A program made the translations under genes and the position numbers. The notes below the pieces were generated by a model, which saw only the letters and a list, made by a program, of their open reading frames with translations, did no database searches and was not told where the DNA came from. Positions 45,043-55,849 of a stretch of 64,000 nucleotides of DNA are shown in pieces (the stretch's first letter is position 1; each line of letters begins with the position of its first letter). Source of the DNA: Anastrepha obliqua. Lineage: Eukaryota > Arthropoda > Insecta > Diptera > Tephritidae. The DNA is taken from positions 117,011,792 to 117,075,791 of the forward strand of contig NC_072892.1 of the NCBI RefSeq assembly GCF_027943255.1, given 5' to 3'.

Positions 45043-45482
45043 GTACCAGCTTTGAAAGTTTTTAATGTATTAAGATTTTGATTGGGCGGTATATTTTGGT
45101 AAAAAAATCTGACTGGATAGAACTACCAACATTTAAAACTGTCGACATCTACTTCATCCACAAAAAAGATGCTCTCTCGAAATGCCTGGTACTCCTGTAG
45201 TTAGAGGGTCTGAAGAATATCTGACAAGAGATCCTCCAGCGCTGCTTAGATTTGCTGAAAGCGTTGACATCCTACGTAATACCTACTTTAGATCTTAATA
45301 GAGTTCAGTCTCCGCCTGGTATCGCTAGGGACAAAAAGGTCTATGGGTCTAACCGTAATGCCAGCCAGGTTAACCTAACCTAACCGGATACATCAGCAGA
45401 TTCTTGCTTTCTTTTGCAACAAAATTTTCCTGCCTTCGATTCAGTGGCAGTAGTGGCAAGTGACACCGTAAGCCCTGAATGA
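45043..45482. other. Probable LINE 3' flank with CCTAACCTAACC end
   Basis: LINE-like text near 45120-45340 ends in GGTTAACCTAACCTAACCGG at 45367-45386. No protein domain is certain. Confidence 0.35.
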
Positions 45483-45493
45483 ACGTATCCACT

Positions 45494-45819
45494 ATATATA
45501 TATATAATTGGCGCGTACACCCCTTTAGGGTGTTTGGCCGAGCTCCTCCTCCTACTTGTGGTGTGCGCCTTGATGTTGTTCCACAAATGGAGGGACCTAC
45601 AGTTTCAAGCCGGCTCCGAACAGCAGATATTTATTATGAGGAGCTTTTTTATGGCAGAAATAAACTCAGAGGTTTGCCATTGCCTGCCGAGGGGCGACCG
45701 CTATTAGAAAAATGTTTTTCTTAATTTTGGTCGTTCACCGAGACTCGAACCAACGTGCTCTCTGTGAACTGCGGATTGTAGTCACGCACCAACCCATTCG
45801 GCTACGGCGGCCGCCATAG
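45494..45819 (-). mobile_element. tRNA-derived SINE, full-length
   Basis: Minus strand: head GGCGGCCGCCGTAGCCGAAT, then GGGTTGGTGCGTGACTAC; B box GGTTCGAGTCTC near 45745-45756; body AATTAAGAAAAACAT, GGCAATGGCAAACCTCTGAG, TTTATTTCTGCCATAAAAAA, GGTCCCTCCATTTGTGGAAC. The tail is CTCGGCCAAA, the 17-nt hairpin CACCCTAAAGGGGTGTA, CGCGCCAATT and a (TA)n run. A near-perfect 11-bp duplication ACGTA(T/G)CCACT lies at 45483-45493 and 45820-45830. Length about 320 bp. Confidence 0.9.
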
Positions 45820-45830
45820 ACGTAGCCACT

Positions 45831-46689
45831 AGCGGTTATTAATTTGAATGTACCATTCGCTAGGGCCGCAATTTAAAATCCGTCTATTGAAGAAGATTGA
45901 AAATAGATTTGGAGATATTCCAAGACAAAAATTTTATCCACTTCCAGGTTTGGACATTTTATTAACTGCAGAAAAGCTTGTACGAATGACAAGTGTGAAT
46001 ATGGGCCATAAGAAGTGATCGATTTGATTTTGCTTTCGATAATCAGTTGCCAGAAAAGTGACTCTGGAGGTATTGCGACAATGTTGAAAGTGGCGCCATG
46101 CTTTTCCCCATAATGCTATCAAAAATTGAGAAAAATTTAGTGGAATCAATGACCTCCTTCATATGGGTTCGTTAACGATAAGAAGTAAAAGAAAATCCAA
46201 AAATTTTAAAATGGGTACAGTTCTTTGTCATCTGCAGCAGTCAAATACGTTTGAGTAATTCTGTCAGTACTGCATTTGCCATATTGTAATTTTTCTTCAA
46301 AACGTGTTCGCTATTGCCATATGCGCGTATGTAGTATATGCACATGCATATGTACATAGGTATGTACATACACTCCCTCAGGCAGTTTGAGTTTTCTGCT
46401 TCGTGAGCTTCAATAGGATTAACTACTTCTTTACCATTTATATGTATGTACGCTCTAAAATGCATGCAGTTTGTCTTCATAGAAACTTACGTCTGCCACA
46501 AATACGAAATTGACTAATAACACTGTTAGTTTACTTCTATTTTTATGGCTTGTGTTTTGGGTGGGTGGTTTCAGTGCATGTCATGCAGCTTCAGGTTGCA
46601 GGGTGAAACATTGCAAGTGGTTTAAAAAATAATTTCGGTTCTGTTTGTTGAGGGAAATTTATCGTATTTTATAAGTACATATTGGTATA
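45831..46689. other. Unassigned intronic sequence
   Basis: ATGTACATA-type simple tracts near 46330-46370. No gene was recognised. Confidence 0.45.
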
Positions 46690-47161
46690 TATTAGGGTGG
46701 GTCGATTTTTTCCTACATAAAATTGTAAGACGCAAAGTTCTCTATAGTCAATATCGATCCCTCTAATTTTAAAAAAAGCTACCTGTAATTAAGAAATAGC
46801 TAATGTGAAGAGTAATAAAGGGACCCTCAAAAGACGCGCTGTTATTTTAAAATAAAAAATATTAAAATTTAGATTCTTCCACGTCTACAGCCTGCCATAC
46901 AGGAAATCCGCCAAAAAGTCGATCCATTAATGCCTAATTATTGAGAGTAAAGTTGAGATATCGATGTGGAAGGCTGTTCACCAACACTTTGCGCTACAGC
47001 AGCAATATTCTCAGCAAAACGTCTAGTATGTGGTCTGCCAGTCCTTTTTGTATCCTCATCAGCTAATGGTATTTGAAAGAAAAACATTGCGAAAAATATA
47101 TGGACCGGTAAGACCGGAAGACGGTACCTTTCGAATTAGATATAATCATGAGCTGGTACTA

Positions 47162-48416
47162 CGAGGGGTGCCTTTTATATTTCGGGATTAGAGAACAAAA
47201 ACAAATTTTAATCATCGAAAATCATTTTATTGTTTTTCAAAATATTATCCATGAAGATCTATACACTTTTGCATGCGTTTGAACCAATTGTCGAAGCACT
47301 TTTGCCACTCTGAATGAGGTACCTCCAAAACATGCATTCTGAATGCCGCAACCGCTTCTTCAGGTGTCGAAAAACGTTGACCTATCAGTTTGTTTTTTAC
47401 GTACGGAAATAAAAAGAAGTCATTCGGTGCCAAGTCAGAACTATACGGCGGATGACCCATTAATTCGATGTTTTGGGTGCTCAAAAATGCAGTTGTTTGA
47501 GCCGATGTGTGAGAGCTCGCATTGTCCTGGTGAAGAGTGATCCGTCTTTGGCGATAGGTTTTCCTAATTTCTTGGAAGACAACTGGCAAAAAAATGCTTG
47601 TGTACCACTCAGAATTTACTGTTCTGCATTGTTCTAGTAGTACGGTTGCGACATGTCCAGTTTTTCTGAAAAAACAGGCGACCATTTGCTTGGAAATGCT
47701 TCGTGCGCGAACAACTTTTGTTGGATTTGGCTCATCTTGAAACACCCATACAGTCGACTGCTGTTTAATTTCGAGCTCATACGCATAAATCCATGATTCA
47801 TAACCTGTCACGATGTCATAGACGTGTTTCGAAGCCCTGCGATCGTATTTTTTGAGCATTTCCTTCGACCAATCGACACGAGCCTTTTTTTGAGAACAAA
47901 TTTTTTTGACAGTCAAATGTTTATGCAATATTGAATGTATGCTGGTCCCACTAATGTCTAAGATTGTCTCAATCTCACGATAGGTCACATGACGATCTTG
48001 CAATATCAGTTCGCGCACAGCATCAATGGTTTTCGGAACAACAACTGACGACCTTCACGAAATTGGTCTTGGAGTGAACTACGACTACGATTGAATTCAC
48101 CATACCATCGATAAACACTGGTCCTTGATGGAGCTTCATCGCCAAAAAATGAATTAAGTTCATCCATGCAATGTTGCTGAGTTAATCCACGTCGAAAGTT
48201 GTAAAAAATAATCGCACGAAAATGTTCACGATTGAATTCCATTTTTGGACCGAGATGAATCTTTTAAGTTACTGTAAACAACACAAATAGCGCTGGTATT
48301 TCAAAACGTTCTGAGTACGTAAAAGCCCAAAAATGTCAAACTTTGCGATACAGCTGTCAGTTGCCAGATTGCAACACCAGAGTTGCCAAATCCTGCCAAG
48401 TAAAAGGCACCCCTCG
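47162..48416 (-). mobile_element. Complete-ended mariner element (1255 bp)
   Basis: The perfect 16-bp terminal repeats CGAGGGGTGCCTTTTA lie at both ends (47162 onward, and inverse ending 48416), flanked by TA on each side (47160-47161 and 48417-48418), the mariner target duplication. It carries one transposase gene on the minus strand, 48242 to about 47245, which is broken. It is probably the youngest DNA element here because its ends are identical. Confidence 0.92.
47245..48242 (-). pseudogene. Mariner transposase pseudogene with lost motif and mutated catalytic residue
   Basis: ATG at 48242: MEFNREHFRAIIFYNFRRGL, TQQHCMDELNSFFGDEAPSR and TSVYRWYGEFNRSRSSLQDQ form the helix-turn-helix domain. 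Bases are missing near 48045, which shifts the frame. From about 48036 the protein continues VPKTIDAVRELILQDRHVTY. The linker reads KKICSQKKARVDW, so the conserved W(V/I)PH.L motif that normally follows is absent (about 11 residues, near 47893). The catalytic block reads TGYESWIY, with tyrosine for the first aspartate (codon 47800-47802). The second and third aspartates remain (HQDNASSH near 47526, SSDLAPNDFFLF near 47421), spaced D34D. The C-terminus KCIDLHG is close to 47245. Confidence 0.9.
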
Positions 48417-48763
48417 TATTAGCAAAAAACGAAATCGCTGTAAGATTTATAAAATGTCAGAGGATAAGATGACCTGGGCACTTGTTTAGAATGCCCAAGA
48501 ACTTTGCACAAAAATCCCCAAAAAGTTATTTATAATATTTTTGTGCGAATAATTAATTTCGGTTTTACAATTAACAACGTACCTATATACATGGTTTTAG
48601 ATCCTTTTTTATTTTTCATTGTCATTGCCGTAACTTGCTCTCTATTTTCATATTGAGCTATCTTTAGCTTAATAAAAAATGGGTTTAAAATTTACTTTAG
48701 ACCTTTTTTCTTCTAATTTTATGTCGAAAAAAATTGTTCCATATAAAGTGATTCACCCTAATA

Positions 48764-49984
48764 TTCATATATGTATATATGAAAATTTTCATGCATGTTG
48801 ATTTCTTTTCACGTCCGTTGATCTACTCTTTGTGCTGTTTTCGAATGCTTTCAAATATTTTCTAATGCCTTTGCGAGTTTCATTCTTGCACCATTCTTTA
48901 TTTCACCTATTACTTTTTAGTCTCGTACGAGTTTACCAAACTTGATGGATGACCTATAATGATTTCCACTTTATATTTTAGTATGCCCATGATTTCTGCT
49001 TTATAGTTATTTGTAAATCAGTTTAAATCAGATGGGAGGTGCATCCTAATATTTTAGGCTAGTAAGAAAACTCGGCTCAAATATGTATTAAAATATTCTT
49101 TTATTTTTTTTGTGCAAATGTATGACATAAAACGTGTGGTGACATTGACTAGGCTGACATGGGAAAATATTTTATTTTGATTTCATTCACATTTAATTTT
49201 AATCATTTTCATAAAGCGCTGCTGGCGAATTTGCCATTGTTCGAAAGAATACTGAAAGTCCTTTTCTATCAACTCAAGTCTTTTTCCTTCAGAATATGTG
49301 TCGCATTCTCTTTCATAGGTTCATCGGACTCCCAAGTACTTTAGGTTTTCTATACTCAAATGCGCAGGAAGATGCTTCGATGGTTATAGAATATTTAGCA
49401 TTTGTTAGCACTCGACGTTTGTAGAAAGTTGGATTTCAGAAACTAGTATACAACAATAATACACTAGCAGAAAAAATTAAGGGATCCGAAAAAAAAATTC
49501 CCAATATTTAGCAAGCTTTCAAATGGTTGTAAATCAGTTCGAAGTGGTTGTTACGAATAGAAAAAATCGATTTGATTCTTCAAGTCTTTAGTTTTGAGAT
49601 CCTTAGAAGAACAAATTTTCAAAGCAATGGGTACGTGGAATTCCATTAAGGAGCGCGCAAAAGTAGTTTCTTCCATTATATTCAGCGGATAACTTTGTTA
49701 CTCATAACCCGATACTATCCCTTTTCGCTGAGATATTGGCCCTTGAATCGAAAGGAATCATTTTGTTTTCAACCATCGATAACTCATCAACCAATGATCG
49801 TACGGAAAAGTGAAGTACGACTTCAAAGGCTTGAATAAATTTTCTTCAAGAATGCAGCTATGTAAAAAATGGCTCTGAACTTGGAAACATTTTCTTGATA
49901 CCTTAACTTTTACCACTAGTGTATAATAAAAATTATGACAAAAGCTCTTATATTGTTGGAATGAAATGAAAGTTATTATTTTTC
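48764..49984. other. Unassigned intronic sequence
   Basis: AT-rich, no recognised protein. Short open frames only. Confidence 0.45.
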
Positions 49985-50563
49985 AAGTCACCTTTGCTAC
50001 TCAGAAGGAGCTGTTTAAATACTTGAATGACTTCTTCAGGCGTTGAAAAACGTGAATCTCGCAGTTTATTTTTGATGTCGGTAACAAAAAGGAATCACCA
50101 GGTGTTAAATCAGCGCTGTAAGGCTGTTAATTCGATCTTTTGAGTGCTCAAAAACTCCTTTGTGTGCGCCGATACGTGACTGCTCGCATTTTCTTGTTGA
50201 AGGATGTTTCGCATTCGGGGGTTGGTTCATCTTATATCTCCGAAAACTTCTGGCAACAAAATGGAGGTTTACCACCCAGAATTGACTATTTTAAGTTTAT
50301 CTAGTAGTATACGTGTAACATGACCAGATTTTCAGAAGAAAAAAACAGGTGATCATTTACCTTAAGTTGGTTCTTCTACGAAAGACTTTTGTTGGATTAA
50401 GCACGTCTTGATTGCTGTTTTCTTTCCAGCTCATATGCATAGATCCCCTGATTTGCAACCTGCTAGAATGTCATAGATGTGCTTTGAACCACCGCGGCTG
50501 AATTTCTTCAACATTTCTTTAAACCAATGGGCAGAGACATTTTTCAAACTATATGGTTTTCAA

Positions 50564-50852
50564 CGCCACCATAGCCGAATGGGTTGCTGCGTGACTACCA
50601 TTCGGAATTCACAGAGAGAACGTTGGTTCGAATCTCGGTGAAACACCAAAATTAAGAAAAACATGTTTCTAACAGCGGTCATCTCTCAGTAGGCAATGGC
50701 AAATCTCCGAGTGTATTTCTGCCATGAAAAAGCTCCTCATAAAAAATATCTGCCATTCGGAGCTTGAAACTGAAGGTCCCTCTATTTGTGGAACAACACC
50801 AAGACGCATACCCAAACACTCAAAAAGAGTGTACGCGCCAATTATATATAGT
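50564..50852 (+). mobile_element. tRNA-derived SINE with 14-bp target-site duplication
   Basis: The perfect direct repeat TATATGGTTTTCAA is at 50550-50563 and 50853-50866. The head CGCCACCATAGCCGAATGGG begins at 50564. The A box is around 50572-50583 and the B box GGTTCGAATCTC is at 50625-50636. The body has GGCAATGGCAAATCTCCGAG, TATTTCTGCCATGAAAAAGC and TCCCTCTATTTGTGGAACAA. The tail AAACACTCAAAAAGAGTGTA is followed by CGCGCCAATTATATATA. The element lies inside a mariner remnant whose sequence continues on both sides. Confidence 0.93.
50572..50636 (+). promoter_or_regulatory. Internal RNA polymerase III promoter of the SINE
   Basis: TAGCCGAATGGG fits the A-box pattern and GGTTCGAATCTC fits the B-box pattern. 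They are spaced about 40 nt apart as in tRNA genes, and match the other heads (45819, 18796, 17583). Confidence 0.75.
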
Positions 50853-51159
50853 TATATGGTTTTCAATAAGAACAAATTTTCTTGACGACCAAATATTCGT
50901 ACAAAGTTTGACTTGGCTTGTATTCGATCAGATAATATTATATTTAAGGCGGATCTAAATGTAGTGGAGTGTAATACGTGCACCAAACTTGGGTAAGTTT
51001 TATTAATCTTCATCAGCTTTTCAAAATATTTTACGTTTCATTTTCGACAATGCCGCATGCGTCTAAGTGTTTTCACTATATAAAGAGTAGTAATTTGGTA
51101 AAGGGTAAGGCACCATTTATTTTTCCTTGTTCACTCCTCTCGGGAGCATACGACCGTGA

Positions 51160-51314
51160 TTGTCCTGCCGCTACCAGTTCTAAGTAGTGGAAATGCCCAC
51201 CTGCCGTTGTTTAGGAACAACGCCTTCTTCCTGCTTGGAGGGCCATCTGTGTTTCACATTTTTCTGGCAGAAGGATCGCACAGATAGTTGAGGACTTCGC
51301 TAAATTTGGTGTGT
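51160..51314 (-). repeat. Inverted homologue of 52406-52555
   Basis: The reverse complement (ACACACCAAATTTAGCGAAG, TCCTCAACTATCTGTGCGAT, CCTTCTGCCAGAAAAATGTG, ACTACTTAGAACTGGTAGC) is about 85% identical by eye to 52406-52555. It probably belongs to the 3' region of a retroelement adjoining the RNase H remnant that follows. Confidence 0.65.
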
Positions 51315-51389
51315 CCTCTTGCTGGCGCCACTGATGCAATGTCTAACTGTTTGTGAAAGATGTGAAAGTCATTTTTATTTTAATTCATC

Positions 51390-51895
51390 AGTATTTGATA
51401 ATTTTTCCCATTCATATTCCCTCAAGAGAGGTTGGCGGTGTGCAACATTTGGAAGCAGGCTATGACAAATATGCTTATAGATGGCTCGAAGCTAGATGGA
51501 AGGATAGTGGGAGTTGCAAGGAGTTCCTCATCAAGCTCAAATTTAGGCTTCCGGACAACTGTAGTATTTTCCCAGCGAAGATAGCAGGAATTAAAGAAGC
51601 AGTGGTTTGGTGTTTACTTTTTTAATTATAATAAGGGAGGAAAATATCTACTCTGATGGCCAGGTGGCAATTAGGGCCTCGGGCTCGTTGTTTGTGCGTT
51701 CGAAATTAGTCGGAGAATGCCGAACAGCTCACCCGACTGCACCCGAATATTTCGATATTAGGCTCTGCTGGGTTCCCGGTGCAGTGGCATAGAGGGAAGC
51801 TGCTGCGCCGATAAGTTGGCTAGGCAGGGGACCTTGGAGACGGTTTCATTGCGAAATGAGAGAACTGGCTTTCCTTTAGAGTAAACCACAAAAAT
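51390..51895 (+). pseudogene. Non-LTR RNase H fragment
   Basis: Reads IPSREVGGVQHLEAGYD, SGSCKEFLIKLKFRLPDNCS, IFPAKIAGIKEAVVW and, after a frame change, IYSDGQVAIRASGSLFVRSK. LVGECRTAHP, RLCWVPGAVA and REAAAPISWLGRG follow. YSDGQVA and CWVPG are RNase H landmarks. Its style matches the piece at 2985-3425. Broken and truncated. Confidence 0.65.
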
Positions 51896-51989
51896 TTAAA
51901 TAAGGAATTCTGGAGATTTTTTGAGGTATTTACTCACATTATTTGCTACTATTCAAACTTTCGAAAATTTTAACTTCCCCTTCATTGAC

Positions 51990-52130
51990 ATGCGTAAGTG
52001 CAGATATCAGGTATTTTTAAAGTGATTGAGAACTTATTAAACAGAAATATTGTTGGAATTAATTTTTTTTGTTATAATCTGATATAATTACATGACACTT
52101 TATTTTTTGAATATTTTTCCCGGAATATGG
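51990..52130. repeat. Short repeat shared with 58620-58745
   Basis: Both regions contain TTGTTGGA(C/A)T, AATTTTTTTC/TTGT, TAATCTG and TTATTTTTTGAATAT in the same order, followed by CCGG(A/C)ATA. Probably the end of a decayed mariner-like element. Confidence 0.5.
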
Positions 52131-52139
52131 ACGTCTCGG

Positions 52140-52400
52140 TAGCGGCCTCGGTAGTCTAGCGTAAGTGCACTAGCCTGCCATCCCAGAGGTTGTGGGTTCG
52201 AATCCCATGTAAAACACGGTCCTCGCGGTTTTCCAAACTTACCTACTTTCCTCGTTTCCAAAACAAAAAAAAATGTATTCCTCAACCCCAACAACATTAT
52301 TCTTCCAACCCTTACTCCCGCACAAAAAGTCTGCGCATTTTTTGCATTGTGGCTGCTAAAACAAGCAAAAAAAATAAAGCAAAGGACACATTTACACATT
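52140..52400 (+). mobile_element. Second tRNA-derived SINE type (head and body)
   Basis: The head GGCCTCGGTAGTCTAGCGTA, then AGTGCACTAGCCTGCCATCC, shows an A-box-like segment, and GGTTCGAATCCC near 52194-52205 is a textbook B box. The anticodon stem does not pair well and no closed acceptor stem forms, so this is not an active tRNA. The A/C-rich body (CAAAACAAAAAAAAATG, CTCAACCCCAACAACATTAT) has no coding sense. It joins a 3' part shared with 51160-51314. Only one copy is seen. Confidence 0.65.
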
Positions 52401-52405
52401 GCATT

Positions 52406-52555
52406 ACACACCAAATTTAGCGAAGTCCTCAACCATCTGTGTGATCCTTCTGCCAGAAATATTTGACACAGAGATGGCGCTTCAAGCGGTAAGAAGGCGT
52501 CGTTCCTAAGCAACGACAGATGGGCATTCCCACCACTTAGAACTGGTAGCGGGAG
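52406..52555 (+). repeat. 3' part of the second SINE or of its donor LINE
   Basis: ACACACCAAATTTAGCGAAG, TCCTCAACCATCTGTGTGAT and CCTTCTGCCAGAAATATTTG, to CCACTTAGAACTGGTAGC. It is homologous to 51160-51314 in inverted orientation. It directly continues the tRNA-like segment at 52140-52400. Confidence 0.6.
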
Positions 52556-52589
52556 GCTACTCACCTACCCGGTCAGAAAGCAAATAGTT

Positions 52590-52903
52590 AAGAAACCAAC
52601 GCAAACTGAGTTTTGTCGAAGCCCTTCTCCCTCACGTGGACCCAAAGAAAAAAGTCACAAGGTGTCAAATCACAAGATCTCGATGGCTAATTGTGATCAG
52701 CCCTTCGAGAGATAACACGGTCCGGAAACGTTTCCCGTAAAAGATCAATGGTTTCGTTGCTTGTGTGGCACGTAGCGCTGTCTTGTTGAAATTAAACGTT
52801 GTCCAGATCAGTACCATCCAATTCCGGCCGTAAAAAATCGTTAATCATCTCTCGATAACGCAATCCTATTCAAAATAACACTTGTTATTGGAAAACCCTC
52901 TAT
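52590..52903 (-). mobile_element. Truncated mariner-like element, same family as 16867-17407
   Basis: The right end, reverse complemented, begins TAGAGGGTTTTCCAATAACA. It is followed on the minus strand by the piece MINDFLRPELDGTDLDNV, a stop, FQQDSATCHTSNETIDLLRE and TFPDRVISRRADHN. RSCDLTPCDFFLWVHVREK follows. QQD and PCDFF carry the second and third aspartates. The left end is lost near 52590. Confidence 0.75.
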
Positions 52904-54600
52904 GTAAATATATTTGTTTGCAGAGCTGTTCGATGACACAAGTTGGATTGTAGCCTTCTTTAGAATAGGCATCACACGCACTGCATTACCCAATTAAAGG
53001 GTATAATCAACAGCCTTGCATTAGGCAAAGAAAACTAAGCAAAATCACAGAAATCAATTTGCTGAAATATGTGCAGATATAGGCAATGTGTATATATTTC
53101 CTTCAGCCCCCGCATAAGGCGTGATACGAGTTTGCATGGAAATGACTCAAAATCCCCCAACAAGACGTTACATTCTCTTTGCTCTGTCAAATGTTTGTAC
53201 AAAACAAAAAAAAGAAAAGCTGTCTCTGCGCTTTGCTTTTAAATTGAAATTTCTATTTCTGCCAACAGGCAGATTTGTTTATACACCGTATTTTGTGCTT
53301 GTTGTTGCAATGACACAATTTTTATGGCATATCGTAAGGCGAAACTCACAAACATCATTTCCACAAGTATTAGTTGGTAAAAGGTTACATTGTAAAGCTG
53401 GTTGCTGTTGGCTGCTGTCACCTTGCTGGCTTTGCAGTGAGCAGCAAAAGAAGTTGACATCAAAGCCGCGTGAAAAGTAATAATTTCCACCCAGCACAGC
53501 CACAGGCAAAATTAATCAAGATTTTCACGCGCAACACTGCTGCTGCGGATAACAAACGAAGTTGTGTGGTTTTCCAGTGGTGCCGACACTACATATAGAC
53601 CTATTAACAATAAAAGGCGACGAGCGAAGATTGCAAAATATATAATGATCCGATACAAAAATGCAAGTAAATTGTAACAAACACATCCACACACACATAA
53701 GCACATACATAGGCAGACAAGTTGATTGCACTTGCAAAGCCATTTACGTTCATTTATCATGCACTTTTATGTGCCGCAGCAATGAGTGATAAAAAAAATA
53801 CGTCTACAACAACAATTAAAACCATAAAATATTTTCAGTGGGCAGAGCTTTTTTTGCCTATTTTCGATGCGGCCGTAAATACTCTTAAATGCAGTGATAC
53901 TTCGCTGATAAGTGCATTTTCTTTTTTTCATTTATTTTTCTTTTAACTTTTTTTTTCATTTAACTCGGTTTTTATTTATATTGTTCCTTCCCATGTCAAT
54001 TTTAATTTACTGCTGAAAAATCTGCTTCACACTCGTACTTCATTTATTTGACTTTTATTGACAGCGAATGCAAAAAGTAGAGTTGGTAAAAAACGGGCAA
54101 ACAAAAGATTTATCCCAAATAGTTCTTTTTTTATTTTATTTACGCCTGCCACTTCGTTTTTTTTTAGTGTTGCGAACCGGCATTTGTGTGCTGTGACGGT
54201 GGCATGGCTAGAGGTAGCGAGCGGAGGGCTTCATGTGTGTGATTTTCTTACAAATTCATTCTATATTTATTATTTGAGCTGATGGCTGCAACATTTAACT
54301 TCCAACATTCGCTTAACTGCTGAATTATTTGCAATGGTTTCATTTCATGTTTAAATACACTGCAATAAAAACTTGTTACGGAATCTACTTGCCGAAAAAA
54401 ATCTATGCGTAATCGAGTAAATATACATTTTTTCACATTAATCTATACAACAGCTAGCCAAGTGTTGTCCTGAGTGTAAATTTCATAAGTTTCAATTTTT
54501 GGTCACTCACTTTAACTCTCCAGCTGTTCAGCTACTCCATTACAAGATTTAACGGCCTTTGTACGTTTTTTGATGCTCTCTGCAGGACATCCCTTTCGGT
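52904..54600. other. Intronic sequence without recognised genes
   Basis: Cysteine-rich and poly-F open frames on both strands follow base composition. CA tracts near 53685-53710. No mobile element was recognised. Confidence 0.5.
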
Positions 54601-55790
54601 ATACAAGGTGTGTTCAAAAAATAAGGTGACCCTTCAAATTTCGCTGGCTACATACGTTCTACTTTCGATTGTTATTTTTTGTTATTGGTACACTCGTCTC
54701 GAAGATATGTTCACCGTTTTCATATAGCCTGATTAGTTTGTTTGTGGGAGCCATAAATGAGACAAATGTTTTGCGTGTTCGGCAATTTTCTGCTATTGAC
54801 AAAAGTTGATCTAAGAAGTTACATCAAATTTTGTGTAAAAAGGGAGCGAAGTGCTCAAAAACACTTGAAATGTTGTCAGAGGCATACGGTGAGAGTGCTC
54901 TGAGTCGAAAGAATAATTACTAGTAGTACGAGCTTTTCACAGAAGGTAGAGAAGATGTGGATGATGACACTCGCTCTGGACGTCCCAGCACATCAACAAT
55001 CGATGCAAAATGTTGAGAAAGTGCAGAAAATTGTTATGGAGAATCGTTGAATCACAATTAGAGAAGTTGCTGAGTAAGTCGGCATATCGGCATATCGGTT
55101 GGCTCATACCATGCAATCTTTCTGGGAAATTGTGGGCATGAAGCGTGCAGTTGCAAAGTTCGTTCTAAAATTGCTCAATTTGGACCAAAAACAATGTCGC
55201 ATGAGCATCGTTCAAGAATTGTGGAATGACGGCTTCGATGATTCAAATTTGATTAAAAGGGTCGTAACTGCATGGCGTAGTGCATCAGGAGTTCTTACCA
55301 CAAGGACGTACGGTAAATAAAGAGTATTGCCTTGAAGTTATGTGCCGTTTGCGTGAAGCAATACAAAAAAAAAACGCCCGCAATTATGGGAAAAAAGTGC
55401 ATGGCTTTTGCATCATGATAGTGCACTTGCTCACACATCTTTGCTTGTGAAATATTATGTGGCCAAAAACCTACACCGTTATCATGCTTTAGCCACCGTC
55501 CTCACCAGATTTGGCCCCCTGCGAGTTTTTCTTGTACCCAAGATTGAAGGGACCGATAAAAGGACGACGTTTTGCTAGCATTGCGGATATACTAGCCGAA
55601 TCGCTGAGAGAGCTCAAGGACAAATGAAAAAGTGCTTGTCAGAACTTCTTCGAGGATTGGAAAAGACGCTGGCACAAGTGTATTATATCTGAGGGAGACT
55701 ACTTTGAAGGAGATAAAATAGGAGTTCGTGAATAAATAAATATTTTTTGAGAGAAATGAATATCCACCTTCCCGTAGTGGATTGTAGTTG
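54601..55790 (+). mobile_element. Mariner element, decayed
   Basis: The left end ATACAAGGTGTGTTCAAAAA and the following AATTTCGCTGGCTACATACG match the inverted 5' end at 5332-5529 and the left end at 26352. The transposase is in many frames: RSYIKFCVK near 54810-54838, TLEMLSEAYGESAL near 54862-54902, FFTEGREDVDDDTRSGRPST near 54936-55000, EKVQKIVMENR near 55017-55050, FVLKLLNLDQKQCRMSIVQE (55160-55220), VVT with the catalytic block deleted, FWHHDSALAHTSLLVKYYVA, PPGPSPDLAPCEFFLY-like text near 55495-55540, and RWHKCIISEGDYFEGDK near 55665-55720. The right end is near 55760-55790 and poorly defined. Confidence 0.75.
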
Positions 55791-55849
55791 ATTGATTTTG
55801 TGTCACTGCCAATCTTGATTATCTATAGAACTTGATTGCATTGCCGTCG

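Larger units (their letters stand above)
46690..48763 (-). mobile_element. Old mariner-like element split by a younger mariner
   Basis: The left end ATTAGGGTGGGTCGATTT at 46691 and the reverse complement of the right end ATTAGGGTGAATCACTTT are related, and both then reach ACATAAAATT(A/G). The minus strand near 47095-46880 retains DEDTKRTGRPHTRRFAENIA, AVAQSVGEQPSTSIS and LGINGSTFWRI, the N-terminal DNA-binding region of a mariner-like transposase. Most of the transposase is missing. The mariner at 47162-48416 is inserted inside. Confidence 0.65.
49985..50945 (-). pseudogene. Second copy of the mellifera-type mariner, split by a SINE
   Basis: Minus strand, same family as 47162-48416. Recognisable are QEENASSHVSAHTKEFLSTQ and KIELTAL near 50195-50130, SRFSTPEEVIQVFKQ near 50060-50010, KSGHVTRILLDKLK near 50330-50295, and VCSENHI-like text resuming beyond the SINE at 50853-50930. 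The second catalytic aspartate is changed to glutamate (QEN for QDN). The 50564-50852 SINE interrupts it between the N-terminal linker and the KEMLKKFSRG block. Terminal repeats were not found. An older, more decayed copy. Confidence 0.8.

Noticed and set aside
45367..45386. Telomere-like CCTAA repeats
   Set aside because: Only about two and a half units, at a probable LINE end; not a telomeric array.
45740..45819. A genuine tRNA gene on the minus strand
   Set aside because: The same head recurs in many SINE copies with a fixed body and tail.
52140..52215. A genuine tRNA gene
   Set aside because: B box present, but no closed acceptor stem and poor anticodon stem; a longer repeat follows, so a SINE head.
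52100..52564. A 154-codon minus-strand open frame
   Set aside because: It runs antisense across the tRNA-like SINE head and its 3' repeat, with no domain; a repeat shadow.
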